Source: a virus | Length of the DNA: 46,948 nucleotides | IMG/VR virus record: IMGVR_UViG_3300044574_000078 | Location: 1-46,948 of that record | Strand: one strand, 5' to 3' | Shown here: positions 22,175 through 31,457 of the stretch, in pieces | Layout: each line of letters begins with the position of its first letter | Position numbering within the stretch: the first letter of the stretch is position 1 | Position numbers and translations under genes: made by a program | Notes under the pieces: model-generated | The model's database searches: none | Told to the model about the DNA's origin: nothing | What the model saw: only the letters and a program-made list of their open reading frames with translations

Positions 22175-22298
22175 GGGCTTCTACCTCCTTTATCTCTTCG
22201 TTGGCTTGCACGGCTTTGCCAGCCTCGAGAAGTTGCCGGTCCCCTAGCCAACCAAAAAAGCTGGCTAGGGCACCAAACAACGAACGTATCAAGCCCAT
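22083..22298 (-). CDS. Small coiled-coil membrane protein, probable i-spanin (71 aa)
   Basis: ATGA overlap with the holin stop. An N-terminal hydrophobic segment (LIRSLFGALASFFGWLG) anchors a periplasmic heptad helix (IKEVEARVEKAEAAVATPDP) ending in a basic tail. Short coiled-coil i-spanins look like this and lie directly downstream of holin genes. No sequence family is certain. Confidence 0.6.
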   Translation of the reverse strand: MGLIRSLFGALASFFGWLGDRQLLEAGKAVQANEEIKEVEARVEKAEAAVATPDPVRDERLRNRFDRSRGK

Positions 22299-22471
22299 CA
22301 GGGGGTTGCGGGCTTGTTGGTCTTGGCAGACCAGAACGCAACGGCAATTGTCGTCAGCGCGCCAGTGACGGCCAAAACAGTTTCAGCATCGGCAATACCC
22401 TTGCCAATGACAAAACCACCAACTGCGCTCAAGATTGCGCGGACGATACCTCCAAACTGTTCACCAGTCAT
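22298..22471 (-). CDS. Holin (57 aa)
   Basis: ATG 22471 with AAGGAGAATAGAA upstream; the frame extends to 22525 without a site. Two hydrophobic helices (IVRAILSAVGGFVIGKGI and VLAVTGALTTIAVAFW) with a short charged turn and a basic tail fit the Pam3-gp28-type small holin. It would permeabilise the inner membrane to release the amidase. Confidence 0.7.
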   Translation of the reverse strand: MTGEQFGGIVRAILSAVGGFVIGKGIADAETVLAVTGALTTIAVAFWSAKTNKPATP

Positions 22472-22511
22472 TTCTATTCTCCTTCGTCGTTGTTTGACCA
22501 ATAATGGGCGG

Positions 22512-22970
22512 TCAGATACCCACATCCTTCAGCCAGGAAGCTACGTCAAACGATGGGCAAGCCTTCAACCATTCGTGGGGCTCGACAACACCGTCCTTGT
22601 CCTTGTCAGGTGACAAATCACGGTGACCCATGACTTTTGAACCTGGATACTTAGCCTTGAGGGCTTTGATCAACTTGGCCAAAGCTGTCTTCTGAGCGTC
22701 GGTCCGCGTGTCCTTTGGCGTAACACCGTTGGACGCCAGTCCGCCGATGTATACTACACCAATGCTGTTGGCATTAAAACCCTTGACGTGGCTGCCTGCA
22801 ACTTCTTCATCGCGGCCCTTCTGAACTGTGCCGTCAAGCATCACAACGTGGTGGTACCCGATACCGTTCCACCCCTGAGCCTTGTGCCAACGATCAATGT
22901 CTGCTGCCGTGTGCGGTTGGCCCTCTCGAGTTGCAGAACAGTGGATGACGATCTTATCAATTTTCCTCAT
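22512..22970 (-). CDS. Endolysin, N-acetylmuramoyl-L-alanine amidase (152 aa)
   Basis: ATG 22970 follows AGGAGAAGACCA; an upstream in-frame extension to 23057 is not used. VIHCSATREG (H10), GIGYHHVV, VMGHRDLSPD (H116) and KACPSFD (C138) supply the zinc ligands of type-2 amidases, as in T7 lysozyme (H, H, C). No signal peptide is seen, so it depends on the holin for export. It overlaps the upstream membrane-protein gene by 14 bases. Confidence 0.92.
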   Translation of the reverse strand: MRKIDKIVIHCSATREGQPHTAADIDRWHKAQGWNGIGYHHVVMLDGTVQKGRDEEVAGSHVKGFNANSIGVVYIGGLASNGVTPKDTRTDAQKTALAKLIKALKAKYPGSKVMGHRDLSPDKDKDGVVEPHEWLKACPSFDVASWLKDVGI

Positions 22971-23283
22971 TGGTCTTCTCCTTAGATCCAAACTTCCAAT
23001 CAGACCACTTGGCAAAAACAGTGTCGATGCCGTACGGTCCAAGGTAACCAACCACAATTGCGGTGGAGATGGTGACCTCCCACTGAACGTTGAACCACGT
23101 GCACAGACCCAGAGCTATCCACCCGGTTCCAAGAGCAATCGGTACGTCGAGAATCAAAGCCCAAGTCAGCGGCTTTTTTCTGCCCATCTGAACTTGTTTT
23201 GCGTGGTACATGAGTCTTCCTATCATTCCAGCGCCTCCTGTCAGCAACCAAGGTATGCTGTCTCTTAGATTAATATCGTCCAT
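22957..23283 (-). CDS. Membrane protein, second holin-like or antiholin (108 aa)
   Basis: It has three or so hydrophobic segments (WLLTGGAGMIGRLM, LILDVPIALGTGWIALGL, VTISTAIVVGYLG) and a charged C-terminus. Position directly before the endolysin and the pattern match phage holin-family proteins of alphaproteobacterial phages. It may be the main holin, with the 57-residue protein as partner or antiholin; sequence cannot tell which. Confidence 0.65.
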   Translation of the reverse strand: MDDINLRDSIPWLLTGGAGMIGRLMYHAKQVQMGRKKPLTWALILDVPIALGTGWIALGLCTWFNVQWEVTISTAIVVGYLGPYGIDTVFAKWSDWKFGSKEKTNEEN

Positions 23284-23306
23284 TTTTACGTTTCCCCAAA
23301 CACTCT

Positions 23307-25298
23307 TTAAGAACTGGAACCTTTGGTGACTACGAAGTTGAAAACAGGTTGCTCAGTAGTTGTGCCACCTGTTGTTGCGAACGTTACATCAAAACTTCCA
23401 GCAAGTACTTTTGTAACATGTATACGGTATTTGTCTGCACCTGATTTTTGGCATACATCAACCAGGTCTGTCACCGCAACGTTGCTGTTTGTGACAGTAA
23501 AGGTATTCCAAGTCGCGCTGCCTGCCGCAGAGACCAGAGTGATTGCACCGCTGGGTTTGTTCAACGTAACGCCTGTGGCCCTACTTGTTATCTGAGTGAC
23601 AACGCCCCCAGACCCGACAGGGTATCCAAACCCAGAGCTTGATGCTTGGAACGCTGCAGCACTGTTGATGGTCAGTGTTAGCGAGTTTCCTGTCCTATCA
23701 TACGACAGGTAGTCATTGGCATCAAACAAAGTGCGCGGGTTGCTTGTTACCAACGTCGAATAGAAGTTGGTGTCGACATTAAACCTGTCTGACGTGACGC
23801 CGTTGGAATTGACTGTCAGCTTTATAACACCACCAATGTAGGTGGTCAAACCATTTGAGGTTCTGTCGTATGCCATATAGTCAGTGGCGTCAAACACAAA
23901 CAGTGGGTTTCCAGACGACAAAGTCCAGTACGCTGTCCCGTCAAGGTTGAACCTATCAGACGTCGTTCCGTTGGAGTCGATGGTTGATTTTACCACGGAC
24001 CCAATTGTGACAGTAAGGCTGTTTGTGGTCCTGTTGTACGACATGAAGTCATTGGTGTCAAACGCAATCAGCGGGTTCCCGCTGGAAAGAGCTATGTAAC
24101 CACTTCCATCGAGGACAAACCTGTAAGCCTCGGTCCAGATCAAGCCAGTTGTCTGGCCTAGCGTGTTAGCTATAACCCTCGTGTTACCAGCAAACAAGAT
24201 GGCGCCACCCAGGTTTTCTATGCCGTAGCGGGTGTTGCCCTCATACTTGCCGCCGGCAACGCGAACATCTCTTGCAGCAACTGCAGCACCGACATAGAGA
24301 CCTGAGCCGACAGCTCCGAGAGCGTAGGCGTCAGTGAAGTCTAGATCCTGCCCAGCGTCAACGCGAATACCGTCAGCCTCAGAGTAGTCACTCTCAAGAA
24401 CAACACGTCCGATTGCCGGGAGCCGTGTGCCGCCAGATACGTTGCGGATGATGTTGCCCTTACCGCCAATGACCCCAATTCTACCGGTCACGGTGTGGAC
24501 TGCGCCATCCCAATCAAACCCGTAGAACCCAGAACCTGGATCTATGACAGCACGTTCAAAGTGGATGATATCAGATAACTTGGTGTTGTCGCCATAGAGC
24601 TTGATCCCAGGGCCGCGTGTAGTTGCCCACAGAAAATCAACTTGAACAGAGTTGAACTCCTCAGCGTACAGACCACCGTAAGCATCGATGATGTTAAGCT
24701 TTTGGATGTTGACACGGGACGCGTTAGATAGCTTCACAGCGTACCCAGCAGTTTGTCCAGGCGAGTTTACGTTGATTGCTATCTCAACCCCATTGACGCC
24801 GCCGTTGACGATGATGCCATCTATGGCTCCAGATGTTTTCAATGCTCCTGGGCCGTAGATACGTTGGTTGTTATTTGCCATCGTCAGTGACGTGGTGTGG
24901 AGGTAGGTTCCAGCAAGATACACGTTTTTGCCAGTGGCAATAGCTGTGACGAGAGGTGTGGTATCGTTAGCGACTCCGTTACCAACACCCGAGTACTGCT
25001 CAGGAGTTACATAGTTGTCGGCCGTAAGGTTGCTCAGATCATAGACCTGAACGCGGATATTCGGAACAGTGTACACAAGATCTGCTGACGTAGCCTTGAT
25101 GATGTAGGTATTGTTTGGTGCCGAAAAACCAACCATCCCGTTTATAGTGGCGGTCTGCGGGTTTGCTATCACAGATAGTCCCGTCGAGTTGTAGATCGTT
25201 GCCAGCGTCACGCCGTCTGACAGATAGACTGTCACAATTGCGTACGGAAGAACCGCGCCTGTGTCTGCTCTTGCAATGGTGTATTCAACGTATTGCAT
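23307..25298 (-). CDS. Tail spike/receptor-binding protein with beta-helix (663 aa)
   Basis: Residues 1-100 form a virion-binding head with MQYVEYTIARADTGAVLPYA at its start, typical of phage tail fibre N-termini. Residues about 100-370 have the short-period pattern of a right-handed beta-helix (pectate-lyase-like: NNQRIYGPGALKTSG, NIIRNVSGG). Three tandem units of about 56 residues follow (ALSSGNPL..FD..DY..YDRT..SLT), then a C-terminal beta domain. It probably binds, and may cleave, a surface polysaccharide. It is the last structural gene before lysis, a usual place for host-range proteins. Confidence 0.8.
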   Translation of the reverse strand: MQYVEYTIARADTGAVLPYAIVTVYLSDGVTLATIYNSTGLSVIANPQTATINGMVGFSAPNNTYIIKATSADLVYTVPNIRVQVYDLSNLTADNYVTPEQYSGVGNGVANDTTPLVTAIATGKNVYLAGTYLHTTSLTMANNNQRIYGPGALKTSGAIDGIIVNGGVNGVEIAINVNSPGQTAGYAVKLSNASRVNIQKLNIIDAYGGLYAEEFNSVQVDFLWATTRGPGIKLYGDNTKLSDIIHFERAVIDPGSGFYGFDWDGAVHTVTGRIGVIGGKGNIIRNVSGGTRLPAIGRVVLESDYSEADGIRVDAGQDLDFTDAYALGAVGSGLYVGAAVAARDVRVAGGKYEGNTRYGIENLGGAILFAGNTRVIANTLGQTTGLIWTEAYRFVLDGSGYIALSSGNPLIAFDTNDFMSYNRTTNSLTVTIGSVVKSTIDSNGTTSDRFNLDGTAYWTLSSGNPLFVFDATDYMAYDRTSNGLTTYIGGVIKLTVNSNGVTSDRFNVDTNFYSTLVTSNPRTLFDANDYLSYDRTGNSLTLTINSAAAFQASSSGFGYPVGSGGVVTQITSRATGVTLNKPSGAITLVSAAGSATWNTFTVTNSNVAVTDLVDVCQKSGADKYRIHVTKVLAGSFDVTFATTGGTTTEQPVFNFVVTKGSSS
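23640..24110 (-). repeat. Three in-frame repeats of about 168 bp in the tail spike
   Basis: Each unit encodes a variant of SSGNPLxxFDxxDYxxYDRT followed by SDRFN in the first two. The period is 56 residues. Confidence 0.75.
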
Positions 25299-25307
25299 TA
25301 CATCCTC

Positions 25308-28259
25308 CTATAAGATCTGCTTGATGTTATGGCTAAGCACACCATCGCTAATATATGTGTGAGCATCGTCCACAGTGATCTTGACTACCGTTCTCAAACC
25401 ACCGTCTGCACCAAAGAATTTTGCCTTAACCCAAGGAGCATGCCTTCCAAGCAACCCAGAGAAAAGTCTGAACCTGTGATTGGAGGTAGCTCTGATGGGC
25501 TTGCGCCAACCTGGAAGCCAGCAGACCTTTGTTTCAGCAACGGCCCTCACAACGTGGGACACGTTAAAGGCTCCCCACGTCATCAGGTGTTCGTGATTAG
25601 TCCACACCCAATCACCGGATCTGACAAACCTTGCTTGGATCTCTTTACCCGGTCCAGTGCGATACGGGTTTGCCAACAAGATCATGCTTGTCTCTTCAAC
25701 GCAGTATCCGTCGTATCCGCCGCCGGTGATACCGCCACCTGTAGGTGTTGAACCTCCGCCTGTTGAAATGACAAAACTCATTTCAGGCGACATGTTCAGG
25801 AAGTTTGGATTTGACGACCACGCGTCATACGCCGCAATCCTGCAGTAGTAGGTTCCAGCTGGTACGCCATAAACATATATTGAGTTGACACCACTTAGTG
25901 CAGTGCCGCCAGACGTGGCTGGATCAAATCCAGCCGTTGAAGAATAGAACATGATATAGCCACCGAGGTCGCTGCTAGGAGACGCCGTGCATGTAGCATT
26001 AGCGGACGTGGTGCCACCAGCAACTGCTGGGCTTGCAACCCCAAGAGGTGCGTCGTTTGTCACGGATATAAAGCTGCTATACGAACTTGAACCTGAGTCG
26101 TTGCTTGCCTTCGCCTGGACCTTATATGCTCTCTGTTGTCCGTCTCCGATAGACATGGCAGACGTATAGTTTGCCGTAGGAGTGGTACTGATAATAGAGC
26201 GAATGAACGTCGTTCCATCTGACTTGTAGAAGTCAAACGTGTAGTAGGTTGCTCTGTTTGACGCTTGGCACAATACAGAAAGAACGTTGCCGGTCCAAGT
26301 GGAACCACCGCCTGAAGTAGTCAAGCCCACTGGGGTTAGCGGCAAAGATGTAAGTGGCGCTAGACTAATTGTGTACGGAACAAGACCCTCAATGTCTTGA
26401 AGTCCACGCCCGTAGTAGTTGAAACTGCGGAACTTAACATATATTGTGGAGCTTGAATTCTCCGGGTCATAGGCGAACTTGAATATCGACTCGTCGAGAC
26501 GGATGAATTGCGCACCACTCGAGTGGGCTACAACAGGAGTTCCCCGCTGACCTCTCCTCAAGTACGACAAGTTGTAGTTTGTTGGCGAAGTCAGTGACGC
26601 GTTAGCATACGAGAGTATCTCAATCCCGCCAACCAAGCACAGTGTTGCACCTGCGTCTGCCTCAGCTGTGGTGACGGGTGCTATCGTAACTTCAGTGCTG
26701 ACTATGTCGACTGACAATGTGCTTGTATTATCAGGGTCTGCAACCAACGGAAGTGTAGCCGTGAGCTGTCCATACCTGGCTGGAGAGGAAATGGTTCCAA
26801 CGCGTGAATAGCTTATGTCATCAACGCTTATCCAGACTTCAGCACCACCCCAGTTTGCGCCACCGCACGCAGCGCACCAGACTTCGTGTGTCTGGGTAGA
26901 CAGCGAGGTGGGGGCGTTGAAGAGTATTGGTGATATTACGTTGCCAGGATCTACATCAACAGCTGGCTGATACCCACCTGAACTGTGAGAAGCGTACTGA
27001 GCGGCGGAAGCTGTCTGTCCTGGAACACCCATAGCAGTCATAGACAACGTACCATCAGGGTTTTCGTCTATCTGCTCTATGATAACCAACTGACGATTGA
27101 GAACCATACCGTCAACAGATGTCGACAGAGTAACGTAGTCCATCGGCTCGATGCCAACAAAGTCTTCAGGCAGGTCAAAGACATATCTGTCACGAATGTA
27201 CAGTTTGCGTTGAAGCCTTAGCTGCACAACCTGCTGCGCAATGTTTGCGTCACATATATCGTGGAATTGTTCTACGTCCTGCTTGCGGAGGCCGAAGTTG
27301 ACAATGTTGTCCAAGTCCTGTGCGGTAGCCACAGCGGGTTGGTACTGGTTGAGCCTGTCAAGATACTCCAACTGAGTGTAATTGTACGCGTCAGACTGGT
27401 TGATAATTTCCAACTGGACCTCTCTCAGGAAGTCATCTTCAGTCAGATCATATATGGGCGTGAGGTTTGGAGTCCAGCTAACTGAGTTGGCAGACATAAC
27501 AGAGTCACCGTAAGGTTTGACTTTGAGCAGACCTTCAGACCAAAAGAAGTCACTGTTGGTCTGCTCAGATATACGACGCAGAAAACCGCTTCCGCTTGAC
27601 GACGAGTCCAACAGCGGTGAAAGCAAAAGGTTACAGGCCCTACAGTAAAGCGACCAATCAGAGAAGTCACCTATAAGTCCTGCCGTCCAGCCGGTAACAC
27701 CGTAGCTAACGTTGGTCAGAAAATCTGTGATGATTTCGCTAGGATCAGCATCGGGAAGACCTGGTTCTTGGACGGCGAAGTCTACTTCGAAACCGTGGTT
27801 GGGTAGTGAAGCACCGTTGCCCAATGGATAATCTTGAGCATAGACGTACGCCAGTGAAGAATACCCAAGAGCGTGGGTTGGGTAGAGCGACGTCATGTAA
27901 CCCCAAGCAGCTTGCGTCAACGAACCTACGGCCAAGCTAAGTCCTGCCTGTGCGAGAGCTGTTGTTGAACCATTGGTCATAACGGAGCTGTCGCGGTAGA
28001 TTGTTCTTACGCCTTGTATGGGACCCTCTGCAAGCGACATTATAATCGATGCAGTGTAGGTGTATGTGGTAGACGTTACACCACCGCCTTTGCCGCCTGA
28101 CTTTGTCGTCTTGGGTATTGCCTTGAAACCAACGTAGTCTATCAGGTTGCAGCTGACACGAGTTCGTCCCCACCCAATTGGTATGGGCTGCCCCAACAGA
28201 GACGTTTGTATCTGAAGTCCAGCTAGTGCTGTTTCTGTGATGGTTGTAGAACCGGCCAT
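25308..28259 (-). CDS. Tail tip/host-specificity protein with C-terminal Hint domain (983 aa)
   Basis: The N-terminal 450 residues (SLLGQPIPIGWGRTRVSCNL ... EDDFLREVQLEIINQSDAYN) are the baseplate hub/tip J-like region of alphaproteobacterial siphophages. Two fibronectin-type-III-like beta domains follow around residues 640-830 (ending SPEMSFVIS). After a Gly-rich linker the last 131 residues (853-983) form a Hint/intein-like domain: Cys853 start, a TSNHRF block B motif, and DAHTYISDGVLSHN with His977-Asn978 near the end. Self-cleavage at the tip is therefore possible. The gene directly follows the NlpC/P60 peptidase. Confidence 0.82.
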   Translation of the reverse strand: MAGSTTITETALAGLQIQTSLLGQPIPIGWGRTRVSCNLIDYVGFKAIPKTTKSGGKGGGVTSTTYTYTASIIMSLAEGPIQGVRTIYRDSSVMTNGSTTALAQAGLSLAVGSLTQAAWGYMTSLYPTHALGYSSLAYVYAQDYPLGNGASLPNHGFEVDFAVQEPGLPDADPSEIITDFLTNVSYGVTGWTAGLIGDFSDWSLYCRACNLLLSPLLDSSSSGSGFLRRISEQTNSDFFWSEGLLKVKPYGDSVMSANSVSWTPNLTPIYDLTEDDFLREVQLEIINQSDAYNYTQLEYLDRLNQYQPAVATAQDLDNIVNFGLRKQDVEQFHDICDANIAQQVVQLRLQRKLYIRDRYVFDLPEDFVGIEPMDYVTLSTSVDGMVLNRQLVIIEQIDENPDGTLSMTAMGVPGQTASAAQYASHSSGGYQPAVDVDPGNVISPILFNAPTSLSTQTHEVWCAACGGANWGGAEVWISVDDISYSRVGTISSPARYGQLTATLPLVADPDNTSTLSVDIVSTEVTIAPVTTAEADAGATLCLVGGIEILSYANASLTSPTNYNLSYLRRGQRGTPVVAHSSGAQFIRLDESIFKFAYDPENSSSTIYVKFRSFNYYGRGLQDIEGLVPYTISLAPLTSLPLTPVGLTTSGGGSTWTGNVLSVLCQASNRATYYTFDFYKSDGTTFIRSIISTTPTANYTSAMSIGDGQQRAYKVQAKASNDSGSSSYSSFISVTNDAPLGVASPAVAGGTTSANATCTASPSSDLGGYIMFYSSTAGFDPATSGGTALSGVNSIYVYGVPAGTYYCRIAAYDAWSSNPNFLNMSPEMSFVISTGGGSTPTGGGITGGGYDGYCVEETSMILLANPYRTGPGKEIQARFVRSGDWVWTNHEHLMTWGAFNVSHVVRAVAETKVCWLPGWRKPIRATSNHRFRLFSGLLGRHAPWVKAKFFGADGGLRTVVKITVDDAHTYISDGVLSHNIKQIL

Positions 28260-28261
28260 CT

Positions 28262-28693
28262 TTAGATCCCACCAAACAAAGTGAAGAACTTACGTTGCCT
28301 ACCGATCAAGTCACTTTCAAGATCCATGTTTGCACGGACTACCGCCGACCCTTTAACGACGGCATGTATTATATCAGGATAATCCAAGATGATTGCAGAG
28401 TGGCTGAACGTTCTGCCAAACTTCCAAATAACAAAGTCGCCAGGCTTCACGTCTTCAACGCCTATCTCAGTGGCGTACGGCGTCACAAAGCCGAGGAAGG
28501 TTTCCTCATCGCGGTGGAGCATCCAATCTTGAGTGTAGTTTGGCTTTATCTCTGGTATCAAGCCGACAGCGTGGTAGACTGCAGCAGGCAGCATAGCGCA
28601 ATCGACACCGACGCCCTTAATCCAGGCGTGCGGGTGGTACGGCGTACCCTCCCATGACAGAGCCTCTGCGACAATGGCTTCTCTCGTGCTCAT
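28262..28693 (-). CDS. NlpC/P60 tail peptidase (143 aa)
   Basis: Catalytic Cys32 in GVDCAML, His near residue 99 in RTFSHSAII, and a third polar residue in DIIHAV match NlpC/P60 cell-wall peptidases. In gene transfer agents and related phages this enzyme (gp14 position) sits between the DUF2163 protein and the tip protein and opens peptidoglycan during DNA entry. Stop and start overlap with both neighbours within a few bases. Confidence 0.9.
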   Translation of the reverse strand: MSTREAIVAEALSWEGTPYHPHAWIKGVGVDCAMLPAAVYHAVGLIPEIKPNYTQDWMLHRDEETFLGFVTPYATEIGVEDVKPGDFVIWKFGRTFSHSAIILDYPDIIHAVVKGSAVVRANMDLESDLIGRQRKFFTLFGGI

Positions 28694-30804
28694 CAGCCCT
28701 TGCCCCCTGAAGTGGTGGTCGTATTAGCCGACCCCAATGATGTGGTTGGCACAGGAACAAATGGTGTTCCCTTGAATTTGATCAGGTTGTTGAACTTGGT
28801 GGAGCACGTGCCTTTAGCCAAGTCACAGCCGGCGTATGCGGTAAATGTATCACCGATAGAAGCCTGTGCGGGAAGCGGATTGACGAGTGTAAAGGTTCCA
28901 TCAGCCGCGTTGTACTTCACTGTCCGAGAAATACCGTTGTTGGCTCCGCTAGTAAACACGACACGGCCTTGTGAGTAGTAGCCAGCGGTTGTTAGACCGC
29001 ATTTAAATGATCCTGTTCCAGCTAATGTCACGGTCCCAGCCGCACTAAAGCTAGCCGGGTTCAGCCCGCAACCAGCATCATAAAGTGTTCTCAAACACCC
29101 TGACTGGTAAAGGTTTCTAGGTGCCTTTGTATTAAGGAGGACCAACCAAGAAGACACTGACAGGTTTGCAGTCGCACCTTGTATAGAGTGCACAGATGTG
29201 ACTTTGCCGGCAAACCTGATAACCGTTCCTGTAATGCTCTGCGACCAGTCAGGCGCGTATGCTCGCTCGAGCTTTATTGTTGCGCCGTCGAAGCCGTGCT
29301 TAGCGATGAACGGTATAATATCAGTTGAGTTGATGGTATCAAAGTTGACGACGCCCATATCAACAGCCGCGGTAGGATCTGAAAGTGCCTTCAACTCAAA
29401 GTCAGACTTCAACGTGGGGTAGTAAACGACCTGCTTGAGGTGCCCGTTCAAGGTGTAGACCGTGACCGTGTGGCCCAGCTGGATCGAGGTTGCTCCTACG
29501 CCAGACGTATTTGTGCCGGCTGCAACAGTTCCACCATTCATTGACACTCTAGCTGCGTACACAGATGACCAACCGAACGCAATTTTGGTCTTGCCGGGGC
29601 GCGTGGTGGTGTTGGCGGTCGAGGCATCGCCAGTGAAGATGACGCCGGCATAACCCTTGTTGTCGAAATAGACACCAGCCGAGCGGGCGGAAGCGTTGAA
29701 CCCGATAAACGGACTAAGCACACCGCTGGCCGGAAGGTCTGCAGTGATAACGAACGTCCCTTGGGTTGAATTGATCCAAGGAGCCACATTTGGCGCAACC
29801 ATCGTGGGGAGATCGCGGGTGCGGGTGACGGTCGCGCCGGTCGTCGGAATAAGGGAGGTGGCGAAGGCGCCCTTCTCGACCTGACCGCCCCACGAATAGA
29901 AGAAGTGACCGACTGCCGATGTGTAGTTTCCGGAGGCGGTGGCTTGATCCGTCTCCAACGTCAAGGTGGTGTCGGTCGCGGTGGTGACCGTGATAACCAC
30001 CCGCCACCAGCCATTTTTGTATTGGAAAGCCTTGGTTGATCCCGCCGTGTAAGACCCCGTGGTCGATAGACCGGTCATTGCCCCGGTAGCGGTGTTCAAC
30101 CAAGCGACACAAGAGCCGGAGGCACCGTAAGCTATGACAGATTGGAACGTGCCCCCCGACCCGGCTTTCACGAAGATCGAGGCTGATACGGTCGAGTTGG
30201 CTGTTATCGTGCAGGACTTGTTGCGAAGGTTGGTCGTGCCAGAGGCAACCTCGATCTTGGTTGCTGAGGTCGTCCCATCTGGTGCCAGCAAGGCGTTGAC
30301 CGTTACGGTGTCACCGCCGTTTGAAGTCCAGCCAGCGCCCGTGTGGCTGGCCAACATGAGGTTCGTGCGAGCCTCTTCTATCAGCAGCCCAAGTTTCTCG
30401 CCCGTCACCGGATCATAATCGAAGCGCGGGGCGGATGCCGCCGCCACTATGACGCCGCTCGAATTGACACGTGTTCCGTTGGCGCCACCACTGATTGTTA
30501 TCCGTGGATCAAGTGTTTCGCTGGCCGTAAAATCGAGTGCCAGCGTTGGCATCCCTGATGTTGGTCGTCCCAACGCTGTAATGGAAACTTCAAGCGAAGC
30601 TACCTCAACACCGCGCTTCTCAGAGATTGATCCCCTAGATATTAATGGTCCTTTAACAAAAGTCTGGCCGTTATAGCTCAAGCTCTGGTCGTGTGACGTC
30701 CAACGGACAACAGACCCACCGTTAAGCGTAATGGTCCACAGATCAGCGCTCACAAACCTGCCGGTTGAGAGTAAAGAAAGCAGAGTGGAAGATATATTTT
30801 TCAT
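28693..30804 (-). CDS. DUF2163/BR0599 tail protein with inserted carbohydrate-binding-like domain (703 aa)
   Basis: ATG 30804 overlaps the upstream stop (ATGA); the frame continues back to 30843 but the coupling decides the start. The first 77 residues (FVSADLWTITLNGGSVVRWT) and the last 220 (IKLERAYAPDWS ... CGLNPASFSAAGTVT) are the two halves of DUF2163, the gp13-type hub protein. Between them lie about 405 residues of beta-rich sequence with ARTNLMLASHTGAGW and a FVITADLPASG lectin-like segment, resembling the concanavalin/LamG-like modules of phage tail proteins. The insertion is visibly more GC-rich, suggesting transfer. Confidence 0.8.
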   Translation of the reverse strand: MKNISSTLLSLLSTGRFVSADLWTITLNGGSVVRWTSHDQSLSYNGQTFVKGPLISRGSISEKRGVEVASLEVSITALGRPTSGMPTLALDFTASETLDPRITISGGANGTRVNSSGVIVAAASAPRFDYDPVTGEKLGLLIEEARTNLMLASHTGAGWTSNGGDTVTVNALLAPDGTTSATKIEVASGTTNLRNKSCTITANSTVSASIFVKAGSGGTFQSVIAYGASGSCVAWLNTATGAMTGLSTTGSYTAGSTKAFQYKNGWWRVVITVTTATDTTLTLETDQATASGNYTSAVGHFFYSWGGQVEKGAFATSLIPTTGATVTRTRDLPTMVAPNVAPWINSTQGTFVITADLPASGVLSPFIGFNASARSAGVYFDNKGYAGVIFTGDASTANTTTRPGKTKIAFGWSSVYAARVSMNGGTVAAGTNTSGVGATSIQLGHTVTVYTLNGHLKQVVYYPTLKSDFELKALSDPTAAVDMGVVNFDTINSTDIIPFIAKHGFDGATIKLERAYAPDWSQSITGTVIRFAGKVTSVHSIQGATANLSVSSWLVLLNTKAPRNLYQSGCLRTLYDAGCGLNPASFSAAGTVTLAGTGSFKCGLTTAGYYSQGRVVFTSGANNGISRTVKYNAADGTFTLVNPLPAQASIGDTFTAYAGCDLAKGTCSTKFNNLIKFKGTPFVPVPTTSLGSANTTTTSGGKG

Positions 30805-31457
30805 TGCTTCACCGTCTGAAACTCTAGTCCTTTTCCAGACCACAAACCGTTCATCATTTGCATAGCATCAAACTGGTCTTTTGTAAACCTGCACAGGAAA
30901 AAGAAGTCGCCTGTCCATGTAATGACAGCACCAACAGCTGGCGGAGAAGCAAAGATGACAGACCCTAGCGAACCGATGGTGTACAAGGTTGTTGGCGTGC
31001 CATTGATGTAAATTGTTGGTACACCGCTAACACCTCTGACAGGTTCTGTGAAGGTAATTCCACCAACAGACATTGTTCTGTTCAACTGAAACGTTGTGTT
31101 TATTCCGTTGCCAACACCAACAAATTGATTGGTGGCGGAGTTATCAGTCCTGTCGTAATAGAAAAACTCCTTGAAGCTACCAGCGTGCATATTAAAGAAT
31201 GCAAACATCTTCTGAATTTCAAGTTTATCAGGCGCGTCACGCAGCACCGCATAAGCGACCTTAAACTTCCAGATGGGGTACGACCACAGAGAACGGCGAC
31301 GCTCTACACCTGACACAGACGTCTCAGTGTTTGTCTTCCATAAAGGAGCTTTGAGTTGTATAAACGACTGACCAGCCAAGAACGGAAAAATATCCGGATC
31401 GTCACTGAGGTCAGCTGCGGAGATGATCCACCTTGATGGAAGATAAGGAGTTGTCAC
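30801..31457 (-). CDS. DUF2460 distal tail protein (218 aa)
   Basis: The fold signature IWKFKVAYAVLRDAPDKLEI and the central beta segment FKEFFYYD fit DUF2460 (TIGR02217), the distal tail protein of gene transfer agents (gp12 position). It should connect the tail tube to the hub. Ends in an ATGA overlap with the DUF2163 gene and starts 4 bases inside the tape-measure end. Confidence 0.85.
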   Translation of the reverse strand: MTTPYLPSRWIISAADLSDDPDIFPFLAGQSFIQLKAPLWKTNTETSVSGVERRRSLWSYPIWKFKVAYAVLRDAPDKLEIQKMFAFFNMHAGSFKEFFYYDRTDNSATNQFVGVGNGINTTFQLNRTMSVGGITFTEPVRGVSGVPTIYINGTPTTLYTIGSLGSVIFASPPAVGAVITWTGDFFFLCRFTKDQFDAMQMMNGLWSGKGLEFQTVKQ

